Source: Alteromonas abrolhosensis (lineage in GTDB: Bacteria > Pseudomonadota > Gammaproteobacteria > Enterobacterales > Alteromonadaceae). From it: a DNA stretch of 64,000 nucleotides. The notes beneath the pieces are model-generated. The model did no database searches. It saw only the letters and a program-made list of their open reading frames with translations, and had not been told where the DNA came from. The DNA is taken from contig NZ_MEJH01000010.1 in the NCBI RefSeq assembly GCF_001953635.1, forward strand, positions 62,001 through 126,000. Direction: 5' to 3'. Both the position numbers and the translations under genes were made by a program. Of the stretch, positions 1 through 10,460 are shown piece after piece; within the stretch, counting starts at the first letter, position 1, and each line of letters starts with the position of its first letter.

Positions 1-815
1 GCTCAGAATTAAGCACCTGGTTTGCACTAGAGTCTGATGATATAGACGTTCCCCCGGCCCTTAACGCTAAAGACAAACATAGCGATGACCTCAACCGCAA
101 TGACCAAAGCCTCAATGAGCAAAACAGTGAGTTAGATTCATTGCCTCATACCTTAATTCAGCTTAAAGATGGGTTCGTGCGTTTCGATGAGCGAACCGTA
201 TTTGAAAAGCTTAATTTTACGCTCAACAAAAATGAGCATTGGCAGATCACTGGTCCAAATGGGTCAGGCAAAACCTGTTTGCTTCAAATGTTTACCGGTG
301 ATAATTCCCACTGTTATACCAACGATTTAACTATGTTTGGCATAAAACGTGGCACGGGCGAGAGCATATGGGACATTAAAAAGCACATTGGTATTATGTC
401 TAACGCGCTCCACATGCAGTACAAAGTGAATGCAAGTGTAGAGCACGTTATCATTTCAGGCTTTCACGACAGTATTGGTTTGTACACCCGCCCCACGCTA
501 GCGGAGCGCGTGGTGGCAGAGCAGTGGCTTGAAGTTCTGGGTTTGAAACAGAAAAAGAACACGCCGTTTCAGTCACTGTCTTTTGGTGACCAGCGATTAG
601 TACTTATTGCACGTTCTATGGTTAAGCACCCCGCCGTGCTTATTTTAGATGAGCCCTGCAATGGCTTAGACGACTTCAACCGACAAAAAGCGCTTAAGCT
701 CATTGATATTCTCGCTAATGCCGGCACCAGTACCATATTGTACGTGAATCATAACGTTGAAGAACGTATTCCAAGCATCCACCACACGTTAAATATGCAG
801 GACTACAACGTTTAA
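1..815 (+). CDS. modF: ModF-like tandem ABC ATPase, C-terminal part (5' truncated by window)
   Basis: The reading frame is open from base 3 to the stop at 813-815, so the gene enters from the left edge. A TTG at 141 could be mistaken for a start, but the upstream codons are a plausible acidic linker (ALESDDIDVPPAL) rather than non-coding DNA. The visible part is one ABC domain with Walker A GPNGSGKT, a degenerate signature LSFGDQ, and Walker B LILDEP. The segment SIWDIKKHIG and the motif SGFHDSIGLY are typical of ModF/PhrA proteins, which carry two ABC domains and no membrane segment; the first domain would lie outside the window. ModF is named for its position beside molybdate transport genes in Escherichia coli, but its role is unclear. 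The stop overlaps the stop of the convergent atoE-like gene. Confidence 0.85.
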   Translation, partial: SELSTWFALESDDIDVPPALNAKDKHSDDLNRNDQSLNEQNSELDSLPHTLIQLKDGFVRFDERTVFEKLNFTLNKNEHWQITGPNGSGKTCLLQMFTGDNSHCYTNDLTMFGIKRGTGESIWDIKKHIGIMSNALHMQYKVNASVEHVIISGFHDSIGLYTRPTLAERVVAEQWLEVLGLKQKKNTPFQSLSFGDQRLVLIARSMVKHPAVLILDEPCNGLDDFNRQKALKLIDILANAGTSTILYVNHNVEERIPSIHHTLNMQDYNV

Positions 816-2131
816 AAATAGCGCAGCACTAGCGAGATAATAACGCCGGTTACGATAAGTTGAACTAAGCAAAAACCCATAATATCTTTCGCTTTAAGCC
901 CTGCTATAGCGAGTACCGGCAGCGCCCAAAACGGCTGAATGAGGTTCGTCCATGCATCTCCCCATGCCACCGCCATAGCGACTCTGTTTACTTGGGCGCC
1001 TAGTTCAGCGGCAGCAGGTAGCACAACTGGGGCTTGCACTGCCCACTGGCCTCCTCCTGAAGGCACAAAGATGTTAACAATACCTGCACTGATGAAACTC
1101 CATACGGGCAGTGACTCAGCCGATGCAAAACTAATGAGCCATTCTGACATCGTTTGTGCCAACCCTGATTGTACCATTACGGCCATAATGCCCGCATAGA
1201 ACGGAAACTGGATCACAATTCCACTGCCGCCTTGAACGGCTTGCTGCAGGCTGTGCAGCAAATTTCGTGGCGTGCCGTGAAGCACAATTGCAAGAAAAAG
1301 AAACAGTGTATTAACGACATTTAGATTTAGTCCGCCACCTGCAACAAAATAGTTTGTGAGGTAAGCAAGTCCAGCAAATCCAACCAATAAACCTAGAGCT
1401 TTACTGTTTTCTAGCTTGTCTGCAGGTCGCTCATTCGTTGTCGACAGTAAGGTATCGTCTTGTAATTTAGCCCTATCTACAATAATGCTTTCAGAGGATG
1501 GCGGAAGCATCAATCGGTTAACAAGAGGAATTACCACAAACATAATTGCCAGTAAAAGTAAGTTGAAGCCACTAAAAATAGTGTCGCCGGTGCCTATCAC
1601 GCCTATCTGTGCCTCTGAAAAGTGCCCTGGCGTTGCGATGGTTAGCGGCACAGACCCCGCCAAACCGCCATGCCATACCACAAAACCTGAGTACGCGCTT
1701 GCCACTAATAACCGATAATCAACCGAAACTTTTCTAGCGAGTGCCTTTGCGAACAATGCGCCCACTACAAGACCAAAGCCCCAGTTTATCCAGCTTGCCA
1801 CTAATGAAACCAAGGTCACCAACACAATAGCGCTTCCTGCGCTTTTCGCCAGACTCGCCAACCTTTCCAGCAACGTCTTAACCAAGGGTGTGCAAGCCAA
1901 TATAAACCCGGTTACCAGCACCAAGAGCATTTGCATTGAAAATGTGAGAAGGCCCCAAAAGCCGTCTCCCCACTGCTGTATTGTGGTTAATGGCGTTTGG
2001 TTTTGAATGACTACTGCTAAAACAAACGTAACAAGGGTCAGTAATAGAACAAAAATATAGGGATCAGGAAGATATCGCTCGACGAGTTTTACGAAGGGTT
2101 TTGATGCTCGATTTAGCATTAACGCTCTCAC
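812..2131 (-). CDS. atoE: short-chain fatty acid transporter, AtoE family
   Basis: This 439-residue protein is hydrophobic throughout, with around ten to twelve predicted membrane segments. It matches the AtoE/short-chain fatty acid transporter family: the early LVERYLPDPYIFVLLLTL, then SWINWGFGLVVGALFAK, and late VPSGGGQWAVQAPV are family hallmarks. Members are thought to import acetoacetate, butyrate or similar short-chain acids across the inner membrane. The called start is GTG; an ATG four codons in (2119) is an equally credible start. No ato catabolic genes lie beside it, so the substrate is not fixed by context. Its terminal codon overlaps the convergent ModF-like gene by four bases. 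Confidence 0.88.
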   Translation of the reverse strand: MRALMLNRASKPFVKLVERYLPDPYIFVLLLTLVTFVLAVVIQNQTPLTTIQQWGDGFWGLLTFSMQMLLVLVTGFILACTPLVKTLLERLASLAKSAGSAIVLVTLVSLVASWINWGFGLVVGALFAKALARKVSVDYRLLVASAYSGFVVWHGGLAGSVPLTIATPGHFSEAQIGVIGTGDTIFSGFNLLLLAIMFVVIPLVNRLMLPPSSESIIVDRAKLQDDTLLSTTNERPADKLENSKALGLLVGFAGLAYLTNYFVAGGGLNLNVVNTLFLFLAIVLHGTPRNLLHSLQQAVQGGSGIVIQFPFYAGIMAVMVQSGLAQTMSEWLISFASAESLPVWSFISAGIVNIFVPSGGGQWAVQAPVVLPAAAELGAQVNRVAMAVAWGDAWTNLIQPFWALPVLAIAGLKAKDIMGFCLVQLIVTGVIISLVLRYF

Positions 2132-2186
2132 AACTTGTTAAAAACTTGTTGCATATTAACGCGTTTTCTTTCCCGATGGCGAGAGG

Positions 2187-5100
2187 CTAGTTTAATTTGT
2201 TGGTCCACTTCTGTAAGGTTGAAGTTACTTTGTCGTGCTCTATTGGTTTGGTAAGAAAGTCGTCCATGCCTGCTTCCATACACATATCTTTGTCACCCTG
2301 CATCGCATTAGCCGTCATTGCTATGATAGGAATGGTTTTGTAATTCTCACCAGCGGCACCATAGCGAATTAGCTTGGTCGCTTCAAACCCATCCATTTCA
2401 GGCATCTGACAATCCATTACAATGGCATTATAGGCTTGCTCATGCTTGCTCCGTTTTAACAAATCCAAGGCCTCTACGCCGTTGTTAGCGACATCAACTT
2501 CATAACCTCCGCTTTCAATAACATTGGTCGCAACCATTTGATTAATTACGTTATCTTCTACTAGTAGCACTCGTTTTTTACCGAGCGAGCTAGCAGGATT
2601 TGTTTCTTCTGCTTGAGAGGGTTTTGCTTCAATGTGCTGCATTGCTAGTTCAGCGTGGGGGTTGGTCTTATTCTGAATATGAGTTGCGCTAGGCGTTACA
2701 AATTTATCTGTGCGCTTTTCTAAAATTCGAATCAAATCTGATGTTGTCAGCGGTTTTGGTAGGCTCTCTTCAACATGCAGACCACAGTATGTGTTGAAAC
2801 TGTCCATATCGCTCAACTGAGTCATCACTACAACGCGAGCCTGCTTAGTTTTTTCGTTATCTACAAGCTTCTGGCAGAAATACTCCGATACTTGGTTTTC
2901 TTCTGTTTTCTCCAAAAATACAATATCTATGGGAATTGCTGATGTATTTTGACCGCTCGCTTCTTGATTTAGGTAAAGATCAGCAGCCTCTTTCGTGGAA
3001 GACGCGACCAGAGTTAGCACACCCCAAAGGCTCAGCTGATTGTGCATCGCTCGCCTTGTTGAAGCATTTTGCTCGACAATTAAGCAGCACATGTTTTTTT
3101 TGATGAGCTTAGGAGACACTGACTCCTGCTGTGCAGCGTAGCCAACTTCACATGTCACGTCAAAGCGGCTCCCGTTGCCGAGCTCTGTGGTAACACTTAT
3201 ATCACCGCCTAATAATTGGCAAAGCTTTTTAGTAATGCTCAGCCCAAGCCCTGTACCACCGTAACGCCTAGTGGTGGACGCGTCGACCTGAGTAAATGCA
3301 TCAAATAAATGCGGAAGTTTAGAAGCGGGAATACCAATGCCTGTATCTGCTACAGAAATATGCAATAGTGCGGAATTCTTGCTGTCACTGGGCAGCAGCT
3401 CTGCGGTAACGGAAAGCTCTCCTTTTTCGGTAAACTTAACGGCATTACTCAATAAGTTCGTCAGAATTTGTTGAATTCGACTGGGGTCTGAATTGATTTT
3501 AGATTCACTAATTTTCGACACATCTACAACTACTTCCAGACCTTTCTCCTGTGCCAAGTGCGCTACCGACTGAGCTATACTTTCAATCAATCCCCTAACG
3601 TCAAAGTCAACAGACTCTAGCTCTAGTTTATCGGCTTCAATTTTTGAAAAATCTAAAATATCATTGATGAGAACCAACAGGGAATTAGCGCTTGAACTTG
3701 CGATATTCACACGCTGATTTTGCTCTGTTGTTAAGTTACTCTTTTTCAACAAACCGAGCATTCCTATAACGCCGTTCATGGGCGTTCTAATTTCATGACT
3801 CATGTTAGCTAGAAATTCAGATTTTAGCTTGGTTGCCTCTTCAGCTTGCTCCAAGGCTTGTTTCAAATCACTTGCCTGTGCTTTTAGCGACGCTGTCTTT
3901 TCTGACACCTGCTGTTCAAGCGCCTGTACAAAGCGCTTTTGCTTAGTAATTTCTGTTTGTTGCAAGTGCGTTCTTAAATAAATAACCAGAAAAACAATGC
4001 CAACTAAAAAAGCAGTGTAAATACTATATGCCCACCATGTTTTCCAAGGGGCGGCAGCTACATGTAAGTTAACAGACATCACCTCACTGCCCCATTCACC
4101 ATTGGGCTTCATCGCCTTAACGAGTAAACGGTAAGTACCGCCGTTTAAGTTAGTAAACGACACATTGCTGTGATTTCCTATATCAATCCATTGCTCATCA
4201 TACCCTTCCAATTTGTAGGCAAAATGAGAACGTTTGGGATCTGAAAAGTCTAAGAGAGCGAAATCTAAAGAGAAGAAATAGTCTTCGTAAGAGAGGTAAA
4301 GGTCTGTGATATAGGACAGCGGTTTGTCTAGGCGCACGGCTTCGCCCATTTTATTAAAGCCCGTTAATACCACTTTGGAGTCAACAAAATCAGCCTGCCC
4401 CTCCAAATATTTAAAGTACTCAATACCGCGCTGACTGCTGGTAAAAAAGGTGTTCTGTGACGCTCGTAATAAACTATTTGAATAGAAGTTCTTCCCTACT
4501 GAGCCTGCACTGCTATTGTAATTGACGGCACTTTGGGTGGCTGGATCAAAAAGAAAAATTCCCTTGTTGGTGGTAAGCCATAACTGACCACCATCGCCAT
4601 CTGCAATTGCCCTGACTAACGTTGCTGGCAGTCCCTTTCGTTCATCGAACCAATCAAAGGTTTTTGTTTCAGGCTGGTAAAGGTTAAGTCCCCTTTGTGT
4701 GGCCACCCAAATCTGGCCTTCACTTGTTTCATGGATATCTTCAACAATGCTCCCTAACAACCCCGCTTTTTGGTGTGTATCAGATTCAAATTGAACAAAG
4801 CTTCTATTTTCACTTGACCATAAATTAACGCCACTCCCCGTACCAACCCACATGTTTCCTTTAGAGTCTTTAAAAATGGCGTGTATTTCTGGGTGAGATA
4901 AACCGTCGCTTGTTGAGAGATGCGTGAAGTCGCCAGTCTCTCTATCGTAAACATATACTCCGTGTTTGTAGGTGCCTATCCAAACATTCCCTTTACCATC
5001 CAACGCCAAGGCCCTGAACTCACCAAACTGTCGATAGTTACTATCTTCTTTAGGGAATACTAAAGGCGTAACATCCCCACTTTTTCTATCCACTCGCGCT

Positions 5101-6428
5101 ATAAAGTTGTCTTGTGCAACCCATAAAACACCTTGTTTGTCCGGAACGATAATGGGTCGTTCTATAACACCTCTGTCTTTATAATCATCATCCCCTGTAA
5201 AAACCGACCCAAACTCCCTTCGAAGTGATTGTTCTTTTACTTTCCATGTATAAATTTCGGCATTCGCCGTTACTATTATTAGATTGCCGTCGGTATCAAG
5301 CTCAATTCCGTTTGGTGCCGTTAACGAGTCGCTATTGATTTGTTTCATTTTACGACGAGGTGCAAGTTTAAATATGCCGTGCACCTCACTGGTAATCCAC
5401 TTGGTGTTAGTATGGTCTTCGAAAATGATTCGTAGCCCGTTGTCATACCCGAAATCCATTTTTTCTACATAGTTTCCGTCACCTGTGTGTCTGTATAATC
5501 CCCTTGTTGTCACAAACCATACATAGCCCTCACTGTCCTCTATCATCGAGTTGACCTGGCCTAGCGCCTCGCCTGCTCGTGTAGTTTGGGGTAAGAACAC
5601 ACCAGAACTTGGAAAGAAAAGAAAAGGTCCATCTTGCGTTGCCACATAAAACTGGCTAGAGGATGTGCGCAGCAAACTACGTATTTCATTAGCGCCGGTG
5701 GCAGTGTGGTTATTCGGGTCTGGAAAGAAGTGCTTAGCTGTGTAGGTGCGCTTGTCCAGCAGGTTCAACCCGAAGCTGGTGGCTACCCATAAGCTATTGT
5801 CGTTGTTATCAATAATGTCCCATATACGGTTATGAGACAGACTGTTTTCAACACCTGGCTTTTTTTGAACTCTCTCGAACTGCCCATTGCCTAACCATCG
5901 ATTCAAACCTTGATCATATGAGCCCAACCAAATTTGGCCTGTTTTATCGTGAAAGAGCGATTGAATGCGGTTTGAAGAAAGCGAGCGTGAGTCATTCGGA
6001 TCATTTAAGTAGTGTGAATAGATGCCGGTTCGAGGGTCATACTTGTTTACGCCGCCGCCCCAAGTACCCACCCAAATATTCCCTTCTGCGTCCAGCATCA
6101 GGTTACCGGCGTCATTATGAGAAAGCCCCTGACCATGTTCACTATCAGATTCAAACAGTGTGACTTTCCGACCGTCGTAGCGCATTACGCCATTTTCAGC
6201 AGTACCAAACCATAAAAACCCTTGGCGGTCTTGAATAATGGAATAAATTTCTGAGGAAACAAAGCCGTCATCAGCGGTTAATAGCTCCACCGAATATTCA
6301 TTCATAAGCTTATCTGAGCCTGTTGCCCAAGAAAAAGAAGTGTAAAAAAGACAAAGAAAAGCAATTGCAAACACGCGTACTGGAGAAAGTACGAGGCATG
6401 ATATGTTCGCAGAGGTGATATTCTTCAA
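2187..6428 (-). CDS. hybrid sensor histidine kinase with beta-propeller sensor and two receiver domains
   Basis: This 1413-residue protein starts with a signal peptide ending near SFSWATG. A long periplasmic region follows, made of repeated reg_prop-type blades (for example [34 protein letters not shown]). Next come a Y_Y_Y domain (about 735-800), one membrane segment (about 805-825), a coiled coil, HisKA with H878 in [12 protein letters not shown], and a HATPase domain with DTGIGIP and [10 protein letters not shown] receiver-like segment (about 1130-1260) has Glu in IVFLEKT where the phospho-acceptor Asp is expected, although its late Lys (LPKPL) is kept. The final receiver is intact, with D1339 in [11 protein letters not shown]. 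There is no Hpt or AraC-type output, unlike classical Bacteroidetes HTCS proteins, so a separate partner is expected. The ligand is unknown; carbohydrate sensing is common for this architecture. Confidence 0.9.
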   Translation of the reverse strand: MKNITSANISCLVLSPVRVFAIAFLCLFYTSFSWATGSDKLMNEYSVELLTADDGFVSSEIYSIIQDRQGFLWFGTAENGVMRYDGRKVTLFESDSEHGQGLSHNDAGNLMLDAEGNIWVGTWGGGVNKYDPRTGIYSHYLNDPNDSRSLSSNRIQSLFHDKTGQIWLGSYDQGLNRWLGNGQFERVQKKPGVENSLSHNRIWDIIDNNDNSLWVATSFGLNLLDKRTYTAKHFFPDPNNHTATGANEIRSLLRTSSSQFYVATQDGPFLFFPSSGVFLPQTTRAGEALGQVNSMIEDSEGYVWFVTTRGLYRHTGDGNYVEKMDFGYDNGLRIIFEDHTNTKWITSEVHGIFKLAPRRKMKQINSDSLTAPNGIELDTDGNLIIVTANAEIYTWKVKEQSLRREFGSVFTGDDDYKDRGVIERPIIVPDKQGVLWVAQDNFIARVDRKSGDVTPLVFPKEDSNYRQFGEFRALALDGKGNVWIGTYKHGVYVYDRETGDFTHLSTSDGLSHPEIHAIFKDSKGNMWVGTGSGVNLWSSENRSFVQFESDTHQKAGLLGSIVEDIHETSEGQIWVATQRGLNLYQPETKTFDWFDERKGLPATLVRAIADGDGGQLWLTTNKGIFLFDPATQSAVNYNSSAGSVGKNFYSNSLLRASQNTFFTSSQRGIEYFKYLEGQADFVDSKVVLTGFNKMGEAVRLDKPLSYITDLYLSYEDYFFSLDFALLDFSDPKRSHFAYKLEGYDEQWIDIGNHSNVSFTNLNGGTYRLLVKAMKPNGEWGSEVMSVNLHVAAAPWKTWWAYSIYTAFLVGIVFLVIYLRTHLQQTEITKQKRFVQALEQQVSEKTASLKAQASDLKQALEQAEEATKLKSEFLANMSHEIRTPMNGVIGMLGLLKKSNLTTEQNQRVNIASSSANSLLVLINDILDFSKIEADKLELESVDFDVRGLIESIAQSVAHLAQEKGLEVVVDVSKISESKINSDPSRIQQILTNLLSNAVKFTEKGELSVTAELLPSDSKNSALLHISVADTGIGIPASKLPHLFDAFTQVDASTTRRYGGTGLGLSITKKLCQLLGGDISVTTELGNGSRFDVTCEVGYAAQQESVSPKLIKKNMCCLIVEQNASTRRAMHNQLSLWGVLTLVASSTKEAADLYLNQEASGQNTSAIPIDIVFLEKTEENQVSEYFCQKLVDNEKTKQARVVVMTQLSDMDSFNTYCGLHVEESLPKPLTTSDLIRILEKRTDKFVTPSATHIQNKTNPHAELAMQHIEAKPSQAEETNPASSLGKKRVLLVEDNVINQMVATNVIESGGYEVDVANNGVEALDLLKRSKHEQAYNAIVMDCQMPEMDGFEATKLIRYGAAGENYKTIPIIAMTANAMQGDKDMCMEAGMDDFLTKPIEHDKVTSTLQKWTNKLN

Positions 6429-6663
6429 AGTAAGAATCGAGACGATAAATTAAACTTTGTTCACCTTAAAACATCTTGCTATTGCAATCTATTCTACAAA
6501 AGACGCATTTGTCACATAAAAGAGGTGACTTTTTGACCTGCATCATATTGTCTTAAGCATTATCCTCTATGATTAACTCGAGGCAGGATATATCCATTCA
6601 TTTATTAGCTTACAAAATATTCCAGCAATTGATGAGCCAATTAAATTTTAATAGGAGCGTTCG
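6429..6663. promoter_or_regulatory. divergent intergenic region between sensor kinase and AhpD-like gene
   Basis: These 235 bases separate two divergently transcribed genes and must hold both promoters. The right-hand gene has a clear ribosome site (AGGAG at about 6653). I could not single out a convincing operator. Confidence 0.4.
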
Positions 6664-7005
6664 ATGACCAAATCATACAAACAAATTACTGAAAGCTTAA
6701 ATCCGTACCTAGCTGAAGTTAAAAAAGGGGTCCCAGATGTTATGAAGGGTTTCTCTGATATGGCAAAAGCGGCAACAGCAGACGGTGCATTAGATAAAAA
6801 AACGAAAGAACTCATTGCACTTGCTATTGGTATCGCGACGCGATGTGATGGATGTATAGGCTTTCATGCAAAAGCGTTGGTTCAGTTAGGTGCGACGCGA
6901 GAAGAGATAGAAGAAGTATGCGGAATGTCTGTCTATATGGGCGGGGGCCCCTCGTTTATGTACGCGGCAGATGCCTTGCGTGCTTTCGATGAATTCAGTG
7001 AATAG
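6664..7005 (+). CDS. carboxymuconolactone decarboxylase / AhpD-like family protein
   Basis: The protein has 113 residues, the usual size for a single-domain AhpD-like protein. It carries the redox motif CDGC in ATRCDGCIGFHAKALVQLG, with the His that is conserved in alkylhydroperoxidase-like members, followed by EEVCGMSVYMGGGPS. Such proteins are usually peroxide-reducing or thiol-redox enzymes; true carboxymuconolactone decarboxylases lack the CxxC, so a redox role is more likely here. A strong ribosome site precedes the ATG. It is monocistronic and ends at a bidirectional terminator. No OxyR or other peroxide regulator is adjacent. Confidence 0.88.
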   Translation: MTKSYKQITESLNPYLAEVKKGVPDVMKGFSDMAKAATADGALDKKTKELIALAIGIATRCDGCIGFHAKALVQLGATREEIEEVCGMSVYMGGGPSFMYAADALRAFDEFSE

Positions 7006-7015
7006 CAATTAAAGA

Positions 7016-7043
7016 AAAGGGCCGAAAAAAATTTCGGCCCTTT
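7016..7043. terminator. bidirectional intrinsic terminator
   Basis: A perfect 12-bp stem (AAAGGGCCGAAA with TTTCGGCCCTTT) has a four-base A loop. Its flanking A and T tracts let it work on both strands. It sits between the convergent AhpD-like and M16 peptidase genes. Confidence 0.85.
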
Positions 7044-7064
7044 ATTCATTTAAAACTCACACCA

Positions 7065-9818
7065 TCATAGCGAGTTCATGCTTTGTACGCTAACCGGTCC
7101 AAGCTCGGCAGCTTCAACTTCTGCTTTAATCTTTTCGGCATCACCGATGATTATCCAAGTTAATTTCTCTGGGTGCAGCACTTCTTTCGCCGCGCTACTC
7201 AAGTCATCTAGTGACAAGCTGTTATATTTCTCAACCAAAGATTCAGGGTAGTTGTATTGCCTGTTAAATCTCTCGCTTGATAGCAAGCTATACAGAACAG
7301 CATTTGCTGTCTCGAACTGGCCTGGCAAAGAACGAACTTCATCCAGTCGCGCCCTTTCGAGTTCATTCGCCATTGGCGGCTTTTCACCTAGATAAGCGTT
7401 AAGTTCTTTCTTAAGCTCTAGTAGAGACGGGCCTGTTTTATCAGTTTGTACTGGAGCATAAACCATAAATGGACGTTGGCCTCTAGCATCTTGAAGGAAG
7501 GTGTAGGCACCATAAGACCAGCTTTTATCTTCACGTAAGTTCATATTAACGCGAGCAGTAAAAGCGCCTCCCAAGGTCAAGTTCATGGCCTTAATTGCAA
7601 TATTGTTCTCAGCCCCTGTTGGAGGCGCTAAATGCGCTGCCAATATTAAAGATTGCTGCGCCCCAGGACGGTCGATAATTATTGCTTGGCCTTTTTCAGG
7701 CATCGACGCTTCAGCAATTTGCTTAGTGCCTTTACTTCCAGCAACTTTCCATTTGCCAAACTCTTTTTCAAGCATTGGTTTTATGGCATCTAATGTGGTG
7801 TCGCCCACAACAAAAATCGTCGCGTTGTCAGGACGTAGCCACGTATCTTTGAAGTTAATCAGATCATCTCGCGTAATCGCCTTCACATCCGGCTCAGTTC
7901 CGGTACCGGTAAATGGAATACCATACGCATGGCCTTCACCATAAATGAGTGGCGGAAGCAATGTAAGTGCAATACTAACAGGGCGTGTTTTTTGCTGTGC
8001 AATGTTGCTTAAGATAAGTGCGCGTTGGCGCTCGATCTCTTCTTCCTTAAACGTGGGTGTTTTTAGGATATCCCCCAAGAGCGCTAAAGAAGGCTTCATG
8101 TTCTCTGTTAACATCGACATGCTAACAGTGGTTGTATCTAAGTTTGAGCCGGCGTTTAAATCAGTGCCTAGTTGCTCAAGCTCTGCCGCAAGTTCCAGCG
8201 CATCATATTTTCCTGCGCCTTCGTCAAGCATTTGCGTGGTGAAACTCGCAAGTCCAAGCTTGCCCCCCGCATCGGCCGCGTATCCTGCGTCGAATTGCAC
8301 CGCTACATTTACCAAAGGCACAGTAGAGCGTTTTGCAAATACCACCTTTACGCCGTTAGAGAGCGTAGTTTCTGTAACTTCAGGGAAGCTCAATTGAGTC
8401 TCGGCGTCAATTGATGGCAAGCCAGAGCTGCGATCAACGCCTTCTGCAGAAGCGGTATGTTCGATAAACGGCACAACCGTAATTTGATGCCACCCTTCTT
8501 TTAACCACTTATTCGCAGCGGCTTTTACCGCTTTAGGTGTACTCTGCCCCAGCTCCTCTAATTCTGTTTTGAAGTAGTTAGGGTCACCCGCAATAAATTC
8601 GCCGCTGGCCAGCGTATCCGCTTTTCCGCCAAAGCCACCAACCTCTTCAAGTCCGCGAATTATTGAAGCGCGTCGCTTAGTCGATACCAATTTAACTTCG
8701 TCTTTGCTTGGACCTTCACGCAAAAACTCGCTAATTACTTTATCTATTTCTTTTTCCACTTTAGCAACGTCAACGCCATCTTTTACGTCAACGGTTACAC
8801 CAAAAATGGACGCCATTTGTAGCTCGTAGTTAAATACCGAGGCATTGGTGGCGATCTGTTGGTCATAGACCAATTCTTTGTATAAACGAGAATTCTTGCC
8901 ATCGCCCATAACACTGGCGGCAATGAACAAGTCTGTTGCGGTTGAAGAGGTATTTTCCGGTGAAACCCAAAGACGGTAAATGCGCGATTGTGGTACTTTG
9001 TCTTGAATTACTTCGCGGGTGTTTGCGCTACGCTTTGGCACCCAGGCTTCCCACTTTGACAAAGCAGGACCCGGTTCAATATCGCCAAAGTATTTATTAA
9101 CCAAAGGCTTGGCTTCTTCTGCGTTAATGTCGCCGCTCAAAACTAATATTGCGTTATTCGGGCCATAATATTGATTGAACCAACCTTTTACATCGTCTAG
9201 TGACGCTGAGTTGAGGTCTTCCATTGAGCCAATCACCGTATGGTGATAGGGATGTTCATCTGGAAATAGACCTTCAAAAATGTGGGTAAATACGCTTCCG
9301 TAAGGCTGATCTTCGCCTTGGCGTTTCTCATTTTGAACAACACCACGCTGTTCATCTAATTTCTCTTGTGTAACCGCACCTAATAAATGCCCCATACGGT
9401 CTGATTCCATCCACAGAATACGGTCAAGAGCAGGCGTCGGAACGGTTTGGAAATAGTTTGTTCGGTCAAAGTTTGTGGTACCGTTTAAACCTGTAGCCCC
9501 AGCTTCTTGAAGCGGCCCGAACCACTCATCATCATAGTTTTCCGTGCCGTTAAACATTAAGTGTTCAAATAGGTGCGCAAAACCTGATTTACCGTCTGGC
9601 TCATCCTTCGAACCTACTTTATACCAAACCGCCACTGCAACTACGGGGGCTTTGCGGTCTTCGTGAACAATTACGGTTAACCCATTATCGGTAGTGAACT
9701 TTTCGTAATCAATATTTATGTCGTTTTTAGCAAACGCTGAGCTTACCAGCGTACTACTTACTGCCAGCACACCTACGCTTACTTTTAAGCGCTTGGTGAG
9801 ATGCTTAAGTACAGTCAT
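7065..9818 (-). CDS. periplasmic M16 family zinc metallopeptidase (insulinase/pitrilysin type)
   Basis: I place the start at the ATG at 9818 rather than the longer frame to 9914. It has an AAGGA ribosome site at the right distance and begins a clean signal peptide (MTVLKHLTKRLKVSVG...SSAFA). The mature protein has two M16 halves. The first contains the inverted zinc motif HLFEH (H82, E85, H86) and the downstream Glu in QNEKRQ. The second half lacks the motif and should be structural, as is normal for this family. At about 917 residues it matches double-domain bacterial zinc proteases. Likely role: degradation of peptides in the periplasm. It is transcribed alone. Confidence 0.9.
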   Translation of the reverse strand: MTVLKHLTKRLKVSVGVLAVSSTLVSSAFAKNDINIDYEKFTTDNGLTVIVHEDRKAPVVAVAVWYKVGSKDEPDGKSGFAHLFEHLMFNGTENYDDEWFGPLQEAGATGLNGTTNFDRTNYFQTVPTPALDRILWMESDRMGHLLGAVTQEKLDEQRGVVQNEKRQGEDQPYGSVFTHIFEGLFPDEHPYHHTVIGSMEDLNSASLDDVKGWFNQYYGPNNAILVLSGDINAEEAKPLVNKYFGDIEPGPALSKWEAWVPKRSANTREVIQDKVPQSRIYRLWVSPENTSSTATDLFIAASVMGDGKNSRLYKELVYDQQIATNASVFNYELQMASIFGVTVDVKDGVDVAKVEKEIDKVISEFLREGPSKDEVKLVSTKRRASIIRGLEEVGGFGGKADTLASGEFIAGDPNYFKTELEELGQSTPKAVKAAANKWLKEGWHQITVVPFIEHTASAEGVDRSSGLPSIDAETQLSFPEVTETTLSNGVKVVFAKRSTVPLVNVAVQFDAGYAADAGGKLGLASFTTQMLDEGAGKYDALELAAELEQLGTDLNAGSNLDTTTVSMSMLTENMKPSLALLGDILKTPTFKEEEIERQRALILSNIAQQKTRPVSIALTLLPPLIYGEGHAYGIPFTGTGTEPDVKAITRDDLINFKDTWLRPDNATIFVVGDTTLDAIKPMLEKEFGKWKVAGSKGTKQIAEASMPEKGQAIIIDRPGAQQSLILAAHLAPPTGAENNIAIKAMNLTLGGAFTARVNMNLREDKSWSYGAYTFLQDARGQRPFMVYAPVQTDKTGPSLLELKKELNAYLGEKPPMANELERARLDEVRSLPGQFETANAVLYSLLSSERFNRQYNYPESLVEKYNSLSLDDLSSAAKEVLHPEKLTWIIIGDAEKIKAEVEAAELGPVSVQSMNSL

Positions 9819-10043
9819 GTCGTCATCCTTAATCTTGTTATACCAATCCGCATAGATCATTATCTGTGCTGAACACCCAAAAGTGCCAGGCACCACAAAG
9901 CGGCTTGTAGCCACTACTAAACATAAATCAATCTGGCAGTTTATAAAGGATTATGATGCAGAAAACTGTAACGGATTGTAAAAGAGAGAAAAACGACGAA
10001 CGAAGGAATATTTCCAGCGGAAAAGTAGAGAAGAAAGTCGCAA

Positions 10044-10337
10044 CTATATTGCGACTAACCGTGCCCAAAGTGCTTTTACTTGTTTAGCATCTTCACTTTC
10101 TAATTCGTTGTTGGCAAATGCGCTATTCAGGCTTTCAAGCATTTTGTCATTTAGCATCGTAACGGTAGCATCTTCTCGCATTTCTAACTGGCGAGCCTCT
10201 ACGGCAAAGTGACCTTGCAAGTAGCTGGCTATAAACAGTTCATCATCACTACCGTGATTTACCACGTCATCAAGCGATGCTTCAATATTTGCAATAGCTT
10301 TAACGACACTTTCTGGTGCTGCAGCAGGTGGTAACAC
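10044..10337 (-). CDS. yfcL: YfcL family protein
   Basis: This 97-residue soluble protein resembles Escherichia coli YfcL, notably in the segment HGSDDELFIASYLQGHF and the final KALWARLV. The function is unknown. The start is GTG at 10337, supported by an AAGGAG ribosome site six bases upstream. YfcL and EpmC (YfcM) are near neighbours in enterobacteria, and here they lie in the same order on one strand with an NAD-kinase-like gene between them. About 120 non-coding bases separate it from that gene, so it may have its own promoter. Confidence 0.8.
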   Translation of the reverse strand: MLPPAAAPESVVKAIANIEASLDDVVNHGSDDELFIASYLQGHFAVEARQLEMREDATVTMLNDKMLESLNSAFANNELESEDAKQVKALWARLVAI

Positions 10338-10460
10338 GTCTTACTCCTTTCTGTTCTTTAAATATCAGTTCTTAATTCTCAAATTCCGATTTTTCTTAAT
10401 TCGAGATGAAATTGGTTTGCAAAAATGTAATGCATTTACTTTTTGTATTCAGCTTTGCCC

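Noticed and set aside
141..815. Treating the first ABC gene as a complete 224-residue protein
   Set aside because: The frame is open to the left edge and the sequence matches the second half of a ModF-like double ABC protein.
939..1718. Two plus-strand frames opposite the AtoE-like gene
   Set aside because: They are shadow frames of a strongly supported transporter, with no ribosome site or recognisable product.
7585..8414. Three plus-strand frames inside the M16 peptidase gene
   Set aside because: They are antisense frames of a well-supported gene and resemble no known protein.
9819..9914. Longer start of the M16 peptidase
   Set aside because: The extension does not look like a signal peptide, and the ATG at 9818 has a better ribosome site and a proper signal sequence.
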